Source: Odontesthes bonariensis
Taxonomy: Eukaryota; Chordata; Actinopteri; Atheriniformes; Atherinopsidae
Assembly: GCF_027942865.1 (NCBI RefSeq)
Contig: NC_134507.1
Coordinates: 37,129,711-37,193,710 of the forward strand
DNA: 64,000 nucleotides
Reading direction: 5' to 3'
Under the pieces are notes generated by a model. That model ran no database searches and was not told the origin of the DNA. It saw nothing but the letters and a program-made list of their open reading frames with translations. The stretch's first letter is position 1; each line of letters begins with the position of its first letter. This document shows positions 35,222-45,944 of the stretch, one piece after another. The position numbers and the translations under genes are program-made.

Positions 35222-36465
35222 TTCTGCTCTTGGCTCTCGGTGGAAGAGGTCGCATTTTCTCTCTGCTCCTCCCTCCCTTTTTTTGCCCTGCTTAGCCTGT
35301 CTGTGTCTGTGTCTTCTGAGCATCTTTTTACATATCAGACGAAGCCAAGTAAGATGGATTTGGTCAGCTGGGGTCTTAATGCTATTGATCAAATTTTTTC
35401 AACCGCGAAGATGGCAAAAGGACAAGTGTCTTGCCCCGACGGGACTTTCTTCGCTGGATACACGGAGGATGCATGGGGGAAGTGGCGCACCGTGTGTTTA
35501 GCGATGCTGGCTGTCGAGGACGCGGAAGACGTCTACATATTTGGATTTATGATACTCGGGTTCCTGCTGTTTGGAGTTGGACGATACGTGGCATTTTGTG
35601 AAATTAAGAGATCGTGGAAAGCGTTTGATGGGGTCACAAGAGCAATCAACGCTCAGACTGAGATGCTATGTGAGCAGAGTCGGAAGCTGGATGTGATCCC
35701 TGCGCAGGTTCGCAGGCTGGCTGAGATTCCTGGACTCAGAAGAGAAGTGGATTGACCTGGGAGAATGGTTGATTGATCGCTTGGACCGGGCGGAAAGGGT
35801 CCACATCCCACAATTCGGCTGAATTTGGGACTTCGCCATGAGATACCAGCAATGGACAAAAAGACAGAGAGCGCAATCAGTTGTCTGTCTGACCTAAATT
35901 AATTTTTATTCCAATCCGGCGCCCCACACTGGCCTTATGGCCAGCTGCAAAATCATTCTCCACGTTTGTTATGATAACATGATGCTCTTTCCCATGTGCT
36001 CCCCCTCCCCTCCTGACACTCCTGTGAGATTTGTTGTGGAACTGGCTGACATATTCCAACTTGTCAAGGACAATTGCCTGATCCAACTTTCTGTGCAGAC
36101 TTACTGAACAAACACACACGCATACACATACATGCTCATTTATAACACATGCAACTCCTCACCTCTTCACTGTCCCATTGCTTAAGGTGTTGTTATGTGT
36201 ATGTGATGCTTTTTCTGTGCTGAGGTTTTTTTGAGATCTCAGACCGTATCCTGATAAGGGTACAGTGTGAAGTATGATTTTTTTCCCTCCCCTCACCCAA
36301 TGTTGTTCCCCTTCCTTCTTATCTGGCGGCGCCTGCAAAGCAGGCCGCGTTGCCTGGTCACACTCTCTCTCCCCTGTCTGTTTCTGTGTTGTCTGCCCGT
36401 CTTGACCGAAACTGGAATTTCCCCTCGGGGATTAATAAAGTATAATTGATTGATTGATTGATATC
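35222..36465 (+). mobile_element. Retroposon-like element with Rex1-like 3' tail and a membrane ORF
   Basis: The 3' end reads GGAATTTCCCCTCGGGGATT then AATAAAGTATAATTGATTGATTG, closely resembling the tail of the Rex1-like copy at 1621-1660 and ending in a short tandem repeat (ATTG)n. No reverse transcriptase is present; instead a 133-codon ORF sits near the 5' end. The left boundary is a guess. It may be a non-autonomous element mobilised by a LINE through the shared tail. Confidence 0.55.
35354..35755 (+). CDS. 133-aa single-span membrane protein of unknown function
   Basis: The ATG at 35354 gives a single uninterrupted exon. The N-terminal part (MDLVSWGLNAIDQIFSTAKM) is amphipathic. A clear transmembrane segment, VYIFGFMILGFLLFGVGRYV, lies at about residues 61-80, followed by a basic, charged tail with EQSRKLDVIPAQVRRLAEIP. 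Two cysteines flank the span. Intact length and typical codon use suggest protein-coding, but the surrounding LINE-like tail suggests it belongs to a repeated element rather than a single-copy gene. I do not know this protein. Confidence 0.5.
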   Translation: MDLVSWGLNAIDQIFSTAKMAKGQVSCPDGTFFAGYTEDAWGKWRTVCLAMLAVEDAEDVYIFGFMILGFLLFGVGRYVAFCEIKRSWKAFDGVTRAINAQTEMLCEQSRKLDVIPAQVRRLAEIPGLRREVD

Positions 36466-36469
36466 ACTG

Positions 36470-37159
36470 AATAAAAGAGCAGCTCTGCATCATGTTGTCT
36501 CACGTTTCTACATCTCAGCTCAGATATTAATCTGAGCTTTAAACATCTCAGAGGGCGCAAAAGGCAGTTAGCGTGACTTTAGTAAGAATCCACCCTCTGC
36601 TATGTTCCAAACACATCCATGCTTCTAGATCCTCTGGATGAGAGAGCTGCAGAGCTCCTTATTCCTGCCAAGGAGTCAACATTATTTTAGAGTTATTTCC
36701 AGAACTCAGCAGGTTAACTTACTAAGACTCCAGTCTTATGTCACGCTGAGCTCACTTTTTTCCCCTTGAAACCCAACTAGCAGCTCCCACTAGTGAAGTG
36801 GACAAGTGATGTGTTGGACCCCGATTTCATGACTGTGACGTGTTTGTGACGTATTAGAATCGAGGTTATAACCTGGAGTCCTTCAGACCAAATCTCTGTC
36901 ACTCCCCTCACACTCCCCAGCCAGAGATTAGGGGCCCACAGTGATCTGCAGGACTTTGGTCCAGATGTTTAACACCGTATCTGACCAAGCGTGATTCACC
37001 TTCTTTAAAACATCCCATGTTCATTCCTCACATGTTGCAACAAACCTTTTTAAATGGGATGTCAGAAGTGTTCATTTTCAGAGCTGAATTGAATGCAGCA
37101 CGATCTGACTGGGTCCCAGGTGAGGTTTATGAGTGTAATTAGAGCAAGTAGAGCACCAA
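36470..37159. other. Upstream region of gene B
   Basis: No coding feature recognised. It should contain the distal promoter of gene B. Confidence 0.4.
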
Positions 37160-37165
37160 TATAAA
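37160..37165 (+). promoter_or_regulatory. TATA box of gene B
   Basis: TATAAA within CCAATATAAAGTC lies 123 bp upstream of the start codon, giving a predicted transcription start near 37190. Confidence 0.65.
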
Positions 37166-37282
37166 GTCAGCTGCAGCCTCAGATGAGTTACAGCACAAAT
37201 CTTCTCTCAACAGCAGTCACTAGATTGCTGTTTTTGACCAGTTTTATCGGAATTGTGTTGCTTCTGTTTTGTCTTGTTCAAC

Positions 37283-38237
37283 ATGTTGTTTAAGGTTTTC
37301 TTCAGGTGAGTCTTCATGTTTAATGGTTTAGGTTTTTGTTCTCCTATATACTAAAGTTTCTTTCTTTTCTTTTGAAATCCAAACAGGATTTCCTGGCTTT
37401 GTGTCCTGCTCTTCAGCATTGGAACATGTTATCCCCCCCAGAAAAGCAAGTATATCAACATTTAGGTGCAGTTTATATAAAGGCAGCCAACATGGGAAGT
37501 TGTTTAGTCTGGACATGCTCAACCCATGATGTTGGTAGGAATGAGAGAGAAGAGGGTCTGCAACTATATTAATCATGCAGCACCAAATCTTCCAATATAT
37601 TAGACTTCAGGTTTAATGACCCACTTGAACTGCAGATACTCCTTTAGCTTTGTTACTTGTTACTAAACATATTGGCAGTGTTACAGAGGCTACTGAGAGC
37701 ATGACTAACCATGCTGTCATACTTTGCCTTAACTAATTTCTGGGCTCAGGTCAAAACAGTGGATCCTCTGGCTCTGGTAGTAGCATGTCTGGGTCTGGCT
37801 ACGGCAGCAGCGGCTCCTCTGGGTCTGGCTACGGCAGCGGCACCTCTGGGTCTGGCTACGGCAGCGGCACCTCTGGGTCTGGCTACGGCAGCGGCTCCTC
37901 TGGGTCTGGCTACGGCAGCAGCGGCTCCTCTGGCTACGGCAGCGGCTCCTCTGGGTCTAATGCTGGCTTTACTGCGCAGGACGCAGACTTTGCCCGTTTC
38001 CTTGCTGCCCTAATGAACTTGAAGATCGACCGTTCTTTCCCACAGTCTGCCTGGACCTCCGACCAGGTCCCTAAGGACACATCTGAGATGCGCGCTGTAT
38101 ACCCTTCATCCCACGTCGTCCAGTCCAGCAATGGCTACCAACGAGCCCGCGACTCCAGTTCGTACGCCAAATACTCCCAGGATGCCTTTGACCACTTTGA
38201 TGCCAAGACTGGGTCTAAAGGGCAGAAGTTGTACTAA
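37283..38237 (+). CDS. Secreted cysteine-free G/S/Y-rich protein, gene B
   Basis: Exons are 37283-37305 (TTCAG|GTGAGT), 37387-37449 (AACAG|G ... AGCAA|GTATAT) and 37760-38237 (AAACAG|T ...), joined in phase 2 twice, giving 187 residues. The signal peptide contains RISWLCVLLFSIGTC, alignable with gene A's RVLWISCVLIGSIAC. The mature part starts with tandem GSGYGSGTS-like 9-residue units (37785-37968) and then a unique domain (FTAQDADFARFLAALMNLKI and AFDHFDAKTGSKGQKLY), with no cysteine. A 3'UTR intron (38239-38307) and AATAAA at 38363 follow. An alternative acceptor at 37749 would not keep the phase. The product should be an extracellular, flexible protein; function unknown. Confidence 0.8.
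37785..37968 (+). repeat. 27-bp coding repeat in gene B
   Basis: Units of the type TCTGGGTCTGGCTACGGCAG, with a variable GSGYGSG/TS-coding remainder, repeat about six times with length variation. Polymorphic copy number would be expected. Confidence 0.85.
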
Positions 38238-38362
38238 GGTAAAGCTGGACTAGTGTCTGAAGTATTGAGACTCCTGTATCAATACTGACCCCTTCTGTTT
38301 TCTGCAGGTGACTCTCATGGACACTTCCATGGAGATTCCAACATGTGGCTGAGCTCTGGCAA

Positions 38363-38368
38363 AATAAA
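38363..38368 (+). terminator. Polyadenylation signal of gene B
   Basis: AATAAA lies in a final untranslated exon beginning at 38308. Confidence 0.8.
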
Positions 38369-38384
38369 CTTGACCAATAATACG

Positions 38385-39106
38385 TGGTCTGTGTATTGAA
38401 TACTTGATCTCAAGGTTTGTTTTCACTTCATAGAAGATTTGAGTCTTTACCACACCCACTGAGGCTGACTCTGCTTTTGAAGGGCAAACTGAATACTTCT
38501 GCTTTAAATCCTACCACGACATGTTTCCTTCTCCTCATGGTTGAATTGCATTACACAAACCCAGACCAAAATAACTTGATGAAGCTCAATACAGTGGCCC
38601 TGCTTGCCCTTGCACAATGAAGGTGCCTCAGTTAAATCTGCACTCGCTGGCCTTTTCCAAGCTTTAATTGCATGTGACTCATTAGCTTATGCTACGTAGC
38701 TTTGCCCCTCCTCTGCTTGGTGTCTTCTGTGTGCCTCAACAGAGCCATACATCCCTCTTAACCAACTTTGTCTCGACTTACCTTCTGTGTGTGAGGCCAC
38801 TGCTTCATAGAGACTCGGTCCTTAACGTGGCATTGCACATCTTCCCATGTTGGTTTTCATCCTACACAAGACTTGAATATCTCCTGCTTTTGTTTTCCTG
38901 ATTCTACCACATGTGGAAGATGCATTTTCGAATTCCATCGAGCGCAAAGCTACATGATCAATTTCCAAAAGGCTAGAAAAGGTCTCCAAACAGTTCTAGC
39001 AGAGTCCCAGTGAATGGAAGTGTGGAAATTATTAGACCTTTTGCTGAGTGGACTGGAGAGCTGTCCAGGGTGTACCCTGACTCTCTTTCAATTGGCAGCA
39101 GGGATA
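38385..39106. other. No recognised gene
   Basis: The right end, about 39055-39106 (CTGTCCAGGGTGTACCCTGA), is a widespread fish interspersed repeat that continues at 40253 after an hAT insertion. Confidence 0.55.
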
Positions 39107-39114
39107 GGCTAAAG

Positions 39115-40244
39115 CAGAGCTACTCATTATGCGGCTCCTCAACCTTTAATTGGCGGCTCGCACTCGCATAGTAGCTTATAACAATATGGTAACAATAACA
39201 AATTTTTCCAAATAACTTACGGCGAATACTGCACAGTACTAAGAATTAATTAAGGCTTAAAGGTTGGGTAGGGGTTCTTTTTCTGGAGCATTTTTTACAT
39301 ATTGCTTGAAATACTCTTCACACCCCCATTGCAACCAATTAATTAAAAGTTTTGACAAAAATGGAAAGTTTTAGTGGCCTCTAGAACGAACAATCCAGGA
39401 AAAACACTATCCAATCATACTGAACGGACTGTTAACGATGATTGGATTCTGATGCGTCTATCAAACCGCAATCTGCTCCTCCCTCCCCCTCCTTCCCCCT
39501 GTGCGCGTACCCTTCTTCGTGAACGAATTACGCGTCCAGAAGCTTGGCAGGAAGCTAAACAAGAGCCAGCTTGGCTAGCACCTAGCATTATTAAACGTAT
39601 AGTTAGCATATACTAAAGTATATATAAAGTTAGCAAAAGTTAGCCAAACCAATCGATGCTTGCTGTTAGAACAGCGCTCGTGCACCTTCGTGCTCGTGCG
39701 CGTTCATGTACTCTAAAGGCGTGACTTCGGGGGGAAGTCTGAAGAAAGGGGTTGGGACTTTTGACCTGTGTATTTTCAAAATCCAGGATCTCCTACCCTA
39801 CCTTTAATGGTGTTTCCTAAAGGGGGCTCTGTTAAACCTGGCAACGCAGCCCGCTTAAACCACCGTCACACTTGACCGCAGTGCACGCTAGCTCCTTTAG
39901 CCAGCGCGAGATGCAGGCACAATGGGTCGGTTTTTAAATTAAAAAAAGGACAAAAACCATGCTCATCTTGAATGTCTCACTATGATTACAACAAACTACA
40001 AATACAACATGAAGAAAGTCAAGGACATGCATGCCGGCCTCCAGTATTGAGTATTAAGTATTCCAGTATTAAGGTAAATGTGGTCTTAATTGAAAATGTA
40101 TTGGCTGCGTTTCTTTTTTTGTGGGAGGTTTTATATGTAGCAATGCATATTTGCAAAAGGGGACTTAGTATGTTGTCATAAAAGTGGCTCTTCCCTTGAT
40201 TTTGCTCTGCCAATGTGGCTCTTGTGAAAAAAATACTATCACTG
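39115..40244. mobile_element. hAT element, non-autonomous
   Basis: It starts CAGAGCTACTCATTATGCGG and ends TACTATCACTG, flanked by GGCTAAAG (39107-39114) and GGCTAAAA (40245-40252), an 8-bp duplication with one change. It inserted into a common fish repeat and itself contains a TTAA-type MITE. Confidence 0.85.
39261..39803. mobile_element. TTAA-target MITE nested in the hAT
   Basis: Termini AGGTTGGGTAGG and inverted AGGTAGGGTAGG lie between TTAA copies at 39257-39260 and 39804-39807. A TTAA target points to the Kolobok or piggyBac type. It is homologous to 33979-34314. Confidence 0.85.
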
Positions 40245-40299
40245 GGCTAAAAGCTTCCACTACCCTAAACTGGATACACTGAGTAAAGTAAATGGATGG

Positions 40300-40690
40300 T
40301 AAGATAGTTCTACAGTGAGGAACCTTGGAGTTATTTTTGACCAGAATTAATCATTCAATGCACATATAAAACAGGTTTCTAGGACTGCCTTCTTTCACCT
40401 TCATAATATTGTTAAAATCAGGAACGTCCTGTCTCAGTGATGCAGTAAAACTGCTCCATGCATCTGTTACTTCAGGATTTGACTACTGTAATTCTTTATT
40501 ATTGCACTTTCACACATATTCTCTGAAAAGCCTCCAGGTGATCCAAAATGCTGCAGCCAGAGTTCAGATGAGATCTAACAGGAGAGATCATTTTTCTCCA
40601 GTTTTAGCTTGATTGGCTCCCTGTTAAATTCAGAATAAAATTTAAGATTCTTCTCACATAAAGCTCTGAAGTCTTCAGACCGCCAAATCA
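40300..40690 (+). pseudogene. L2-type RT C-terminal fragment
   Basis: Broken frames read DAVKLLHASVTSGFDYCNSL and SLQVIQNAAARVQMRSNRRD, blocks conserved in L2-type RTs. The C-terminal remainder has stops. Degenerate 3' tail-like sequence follows to about 40860. Confidence 0.75.
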
Positions 40691-41345
40691 TGCTCTAAAA
40701 GCACAGGCGGGAAAAACAAAAAGTTATTTTTCCATATATGTCCAATTTAAGATTTTCTCTGAGCATCTCAGGGATTTGCAGGGCTTGTGACTTTATAGAG
40801 CATTTTTCAAGCAAAATGTAACTCAATGTTTGATATAGCAATTAAAAAGGACAAACATGGAATGAAACAAAATACAAGGATTGTAAAATGACCACACTAA
40901 TAAAAGCATTTGCAGAAAACAGTAAAATATTAACTCAGCAATAAAAACAAACCGTGTACAAGACATGAAAAGAGCACATTAAAACAAGGCCAATGGGCCA
41001 ATCGAGGAATCTATGGAAGCTTAAAATTCAAAAGATAGTTTTTATATTTTCATAGACAAACCAGTCTTCAAATCAACTTTATTTTTCTTAAATGGCATCA
41101 GCAACACATCCTCTCGCTTAGAGTTTCTCCAACATCTTTCCTGGACCACTTATGAGCAAAAACTGCTGGATAGAAATTTGAAAGCTGGATGAGGAGCTGG
41201 GTACTGGGAGAGCACCATTAGTTCTACCAATACTTTGCTCAGTGAGTTAGAGCAGAATAGCAAATGAAAGATTTCAAATTTACTCAGTAAACCATGTACA
41301 CTTCCAACTGTACAAGTACTGGATAAAGCTTACCCAGGATACCAA

Positions 41346-43317
41346 CAGAGGTGTCAAGTAACGAAGTATAAATACTTCGTTACTGTACTTAAGTACACTT
41401 TTTAGGTATCTGTACTTTACTCCACTACTTATTTTTCTGCCTACTTCTTACTTCTACTCATTACATTTTCACACAAGTATCTGTACTTTCTATTCCTTAC
41501 ATTTTCAAAACAAACAGCCTCGTTACTTTTTTTTTTAACTCTTGGCTTCAGTTTAATGTTGATGTATTTCAACCTGGAGAGACTCAGACGGAGAGATAGG
41601 AGACAATTGCAAGGTTTATTGTCAATATTTCTTTGGCGCTTGGGCCCCGGCGGAGGACATGCAAGCTGAACCGCTGTGAGCTTGCAAGTCTGGCATAGGG
41701 AGATAGATGCTGAATATCTTCCCCCTTGGGACCCGAACCTGGTGGCGGAGTCATAAAAGGAAGGAGATCTCGAGACTTGAGACAGCGGGTGGAGATGGGG
41801 AGGTGGTGGGATGCAGCTTGCCGATGAACCGGTAAAGCCCCATGCAGGAGCGCCTTAGGCCTATTTCAGACCAGGGCGGCAAAGCGTGGCGGAACGGAAG
41901 CGATTTTCACCGGCGGAGGTGAAAATACATGGAAACAGATCTGTCCTTGCACACCGACGCGGCGGTAGTCGGGCGGTAGCGGCGCGGAGACGCCTCCGTC
42001 CCGCGCTGCTTTTGGAAAATAGAACTCGAGCGGAATTTGGACGGCAGCGGCCGGCGGCAGCCGGCGGTGTGCCGTTGAAATGAATGGGAAATGCAGACAG
42101 GGCTGGAGCAGAACTACCGCGGCCGCGGACTGTCCGGTGTGAAAAGCCAAGTTGAACACACCGCCTGATAACCGGCGTAAGACTGCCGTGGTTTCGCTGC
42201 CGCCACGCCACGCTCTGGTCTGAAATCGGCCTTATATGTGGATCTGAATGGTTGATGAGCGATTGCCAACACCTGGTGAGTCTGCCATGTTGAATTTGCG
42301 GCTAGCCTTCATTTCACGTCATGTGCGCCATCCAATACAGATCAGTGGCGCCATTCACACCTAGTGAGAACGAGTGTAATTGGATGAATCATATAACGCA
42401 AACACTCATCGGTTAGGCTATTCGTCAAATTAAATCGCCATTCGTCAGAAGCGAGCAGGTGTTCTACAACTAACTGCAAACGCGAAGCTGCCACGCAAAA
42501 TGTCCGATTCAGAAAAAGATGCCGAAATGTCTGAAAGGTCGGACACAGGCGAGAGCGTATCGGGAGATGCAGACGGAGACCAAAGAGACCTTCCTCATCC
42601 TTGGCCCTATCTTAAAGATTTTTTCAAAATAGTCGGGTGCAAAAATGACTCTTGGAAAATGTAATATAAACTCTGCACACCCAAGACCCACGTAATTTTG
42701 GCGTTCAAGAACTCTCCCTCCAATTTGAAAAAAACATGTAGAGGTAAATTGTAAGCTTATTCTTTGTTACCACCGAACTGTGAACTGATAATTGATATAT
42801 TTTGCTGCAGCTTGGCTAGCATAGGAACATGCCAAGACATGCCCGGTTAGCAGCTAACAATTGTCAAAGGCGTTAGCCTTGCCTCTCTGATGTTTTCGGA
42901 ATAACAACTGGCATAGTTATATATTTTTTCAGGCAGTAAGACTTTTTTTTGTTTTTTTGATGGGACTGAATTCCAATAAAGTTTGAGAAAGAACATGCTC
43001 CTTGAGTGACTTTGTCTTTGACAGTAATGGTTTTATGATTGTTGTCTTGGGCCACATGTAGAACTAATCAGTTTTCAAATTAAGCTTGCAATTCATATAG
43101 TGGCATATACCTTTTTGTGTGTGGGTTTAAAAAAATATATATATTTAAAGGTTACTTTATACTTTTATACTTTAAGTAGGTTTTGGAGCACATACTTTTT
43201 CACTTTTACTTGAGTAAAAAGGTCAAGTTGATACTTCAACTTTTACCAAAGTGTTTTTAAACTGCAGTATCTATACTTCTACTTAAGTAACAAATATGTG
43301 TACTTTTGACACCACTG
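41346..43317. mobile_element. hAT element, non-autonomous
   Basis: Ends CAGAGGTGTCAAGTAACG and inverted CAGTGGTGTCAAAAGTAC lie between perfect GATACCAA copies (41338-41345, 43318-43325). Subterminal ACTTAAGTA and TACTTTACTC motifs recur at both ends. No transposase is left; a GC-rich MITE sits inside. Confidence 0.93.
41858..42231. mobile_element. GC-rich Harbinger-like MITE nested in the hAT
   Basis: Inverted ends GGCCTATTTCAGACCAG / GGCCGATTTCAGACCAG are flanked by TTA (41855-41857, 42232-42234). Much of the element is self-complementary and rich in CGG, so it should form a strong hairpin. Confidence 0.85.
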
Positions 43318-43448
43318 GATACCAATTAGGAAATCTGACTTCCCATCTAGAAGTTGTAAATTCAGAGGATGCAACATCAATAGGCATGTTCTGGCACAAC
43401 TGCAGAACCTGCCATTACAGAGTGGAAAGGCAACAAGTTGCCTATTAA

Positions 43449-43890
43449 AGCTATGGTTGGTAATCCTGTTCAGAAACACATTTTGTAATACTGGGTGAAA
43501 TGGTCCGTCAATCCTGAGAGAAATCTATACAAGATGTATTTAGAAAAAGGGACGAAAATAATCAGACCTCTGTGGCAGCTGCAGGACTGAGAAAAAGCTG
43601 ACCAATCCGAGATCAGCACCCCGCTGATTGGGGCGCTACAAAAAACCAATCAGATGCCTCTGCGCTTTCTGCCTACGCCCCCCTCTGTCGGCTCCCTCAT
43701 CCGCGCGAGTGGGACATGTCGGCAGAGTCCCAGCGTCAGATGCGCGTTCAAGTTTGTGGGGGCGTGGCTTTGGATGAAGCACTGACGGAATGGGGAGGGG
43801 GGGTGGAGCTTAGAGGAGGGGCCACTTTCGAATCTTGCGAGCTCTCTTGCTAGCTCTCTTGCTAGCTCACTAGGATTACCTACCATAGCT
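43449..43890. mobile_element. TTAA-target MITE
   Basis: Inverted ends AGCTATGGTTGGTAATCCT / AGCTATGGTAGGTAATCCT lie between TTAA at 43445-43448 and 43891-43894. GCTAGCTCTCTT is tandemly repeated near the right end. No coding capacity. Confidence 0.88.
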
Positions 43891-43919
43891 TTAAAGCACA
43901 ATAGTAGAGTGGTACAGGG

Positions 43920-44554
43920 TAGGGTTGTCAAAGAATATTCTAAATTCAAATAGGTTTTAAAAACAGACAAAGTTGAAAATTAATATTCAAATGTGGAAAA
44001 ACATCTGTGCAGCCGCTGTCTGCCTTGAGTCGGCACACTGCATGACGGGGTCAGGGACAGGTCACAGGAGTCACACTGTCTGGCACAGCGTCACTGCTGA
44101 AAGTTGACTTATGTAAAGATGGCAGAAAGTTCAGGGCCCAACTCGACTGCAGGCGCAAAGAAAGTGATTTTAACCCCCAAAAATGTGAAAAGTTCTTTCT
44201 GGAAATACTTCTGAATTTGGTCTGTTGACAGAAATTGTGGAGCCTCGAGACAAAGTTGTATGGAAGCTACGGTTAGCTTATCATTCGACCACCAGCATGA
44301 GGATATTGAAAATGTGCACCCAAATGAACATGGTATAATATTAAACTCAAATACATTGTCAAATATGTTTAAACTACCTATACAAGTAGTCATGTCTTGT
44401 AGTTTGTCAGGCTATTGACACAATGCTGTTGTCGCCTGGCTGATTGAAAGCCCCCAGATGCGTATATGCGTCAGAAATGATGCGCAAATACAGATGTTTT
44501 ATGTTTTTTTTTTTTAGAGGGAATATTTGAACATAAGCAATTTTGACAGTCCTA
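43920..44554 (+). mobile_element. hAT element with BED-finger remnant
   Basis: It starts TAGGGTTGTCAAAGAATA and, inverted, TAGGACTGTCAAAATTGC. The left flank is GTACAGGG (43912-43919); the right flank GTACAGTG overlaps the start of the next element, so the duplication is uncertain. Confidence 0.65.
44119..44330 (+). pseudogene. ZBED-like hAT transposase N-terminus
   Basis: The ATG at 44119 opens MAESSGPNSTAGAKKVILTP then NVKSSFWKYF, the start of a BED domain as in ZBED1-like hAT transposases, followed by a stop and further degenerate coding sequence. The catalytic part is absent. Confidence 0.6.
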
Positions 44555-44557
44555 GTA

Positions 44558-45228
44558 CAGTGGAAACCGCTTATAGTCGTCACGGATATAGTAATCAACC
44601 GCTTACATAGATCAAAAGGCTTGGGACAGAATCATTAATGCAAATGCTGTTTAAATAATTCGTTTATAGTAATCAAGAAATCCGCTTATGTTCATTTTTG
44701 GCCATTTTATGAATGTAAACATGTGCAAAAATCATTTTAAAACTACGTGTAGCTATTTTATTTTTTACTCCCTTGATTCCTTTCTGGACGTCTGCTGCTG
44801 CCTCGCTAGCTAACGTAACGAGTTGACACCGGGCGCACGAATCATGGCTGGAAAAAGGAAGTCATTTTCTCTGAATGAAAAACGTAGTCTCAAGGCGTAT
44901 GACAAATTACCAAAAACGAGCCAACGAGATGCTGCAGCAAAGCCTCAGGTGCTTTTCCCGGGCGCCGTCGTTAGCATTCATGACGGTCTCTCGTTGCTTA
45001 ATTAGACTACACAAGGTAGCCTGAGGAATGCCAAGCGTCGCCGCAGCATCTCGGCTTGCTGCCCAGTGTCAACTCGTTACGTTAGCTAACGAGGCAGAAG
45101 CAGACGTCCAGAAAGGAATCAAGGGAGTAAAAAATAAAATAGGAAAAACAACAAATTCGGTTTTAGTCAACTGCTTATTGTGTTCAAATTGGCTCTGGAC
45201 CAACGTGATCACTAAGCAGTTTCCACTA
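44558..45228. mobile_element. Tigger/pogo-like element with fold-back structure
   Basis: The left end is CAGTGGAAACCGCTTATAGT; the right end, inverted, is TAGTGGAAACTGCTTAGTGA; both lie next to TA. In addition about 75 bp at 44758-44830 (GACGTCTGCTGCTGCCTCGC core) recurs inverted at about 45070-45140, so the element can fold back on itself. Confidence 0.8.
44844..44960 (+). pseudogene. Tigger-like transposase N-terminus
   Basis: MAGKRKSFSLNEKRSLKAYD then KLPKTSQRDAAAK is the start of a CENP-B/pogo-type helix-turn-helix DNA-binding domain. The frame ends at 45003 and no DDE domain is present. Confidence 0.75.
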
Positions 45229-45234
45229 TATGGA

Positions 45235-45784
45235 TACCCAGAGACAAAAATAGAAATCATGTTCATTATCCACTGGCTTGCGATTACTTTAGCATTCCAT
45301 CTGCAGGGAATGGGGGAAAAACCCAGACAAGGTCATATGACAAGACTGCTGAAGACATAGCACTGGCTTAACTGCAGAAGAATATAGGAGTATCCAGCCA
45401 ACTATTTCAAGCACAATGTTTGGCAAGCCTTCAGGTTGGCTACCGTGCACTCAGCAAATCTTTGCCCGGAGTTACGTGGTGGATCAAAGTTGTACCAATT
45501 TGAAGCATGCACTGCATAGAAGGGGTTGTGTCTAGCTGCCATGTACAGGTGTAGAGAAATGGCTGTAAAGGATGCTGTAGCTGATCGCTATAGTCAATTG
45601 AGCAAAGGGTGCAACTATTTAACACCTTCATAGCAATTCCTCTCAAGATGCAGCGCTTTGAGAAGCCATGTTTGAAACCAAAAGCAGAACGTCCCAGTCA
45701 AATATGACAGGGGATGCCTGCCATTTGCCTTGAACCCAGATGGTGTACACAGGACATCGTTTCCCTTAGTCAATCATCCTGAAG
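45235..45784. other. No recognised gene
   Basis: Short frames only between the Tigger-like element and the 3' end of gene C. Confidence 0.5.
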
Positions 45785-45803
45785 CGAGATCATTTCATAA
45801 GAT

Positions 45804-45809
45804 TTTATT
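45804..45809 (-). terminator. Polyadenylation signal of gene C
   Basis: AATAAA on the minus strand lies in a final untranslated exon that starts at 45854, after a 3'UTR intron at 45922-45855. Confidence 0.8.
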
Positions 45810-45944
45810 CAAAGACTAAAAAGAATCTTATGCCGTTGGATTGAGCTTTCCAATCTGAAACAGAACCAGATTAGTTAGAGCATTGAGATTAAGACATCAT
45901 TTGCAGGTACCACTCAACATACCCTCTGCACATCATGTTCAGCT

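Noticed and set aside
45069-45360. ORFs right of the Tigger-like start as transposase continuation
   Set aside because: They arise from the internal inverted repeat and lack DDE motifs.
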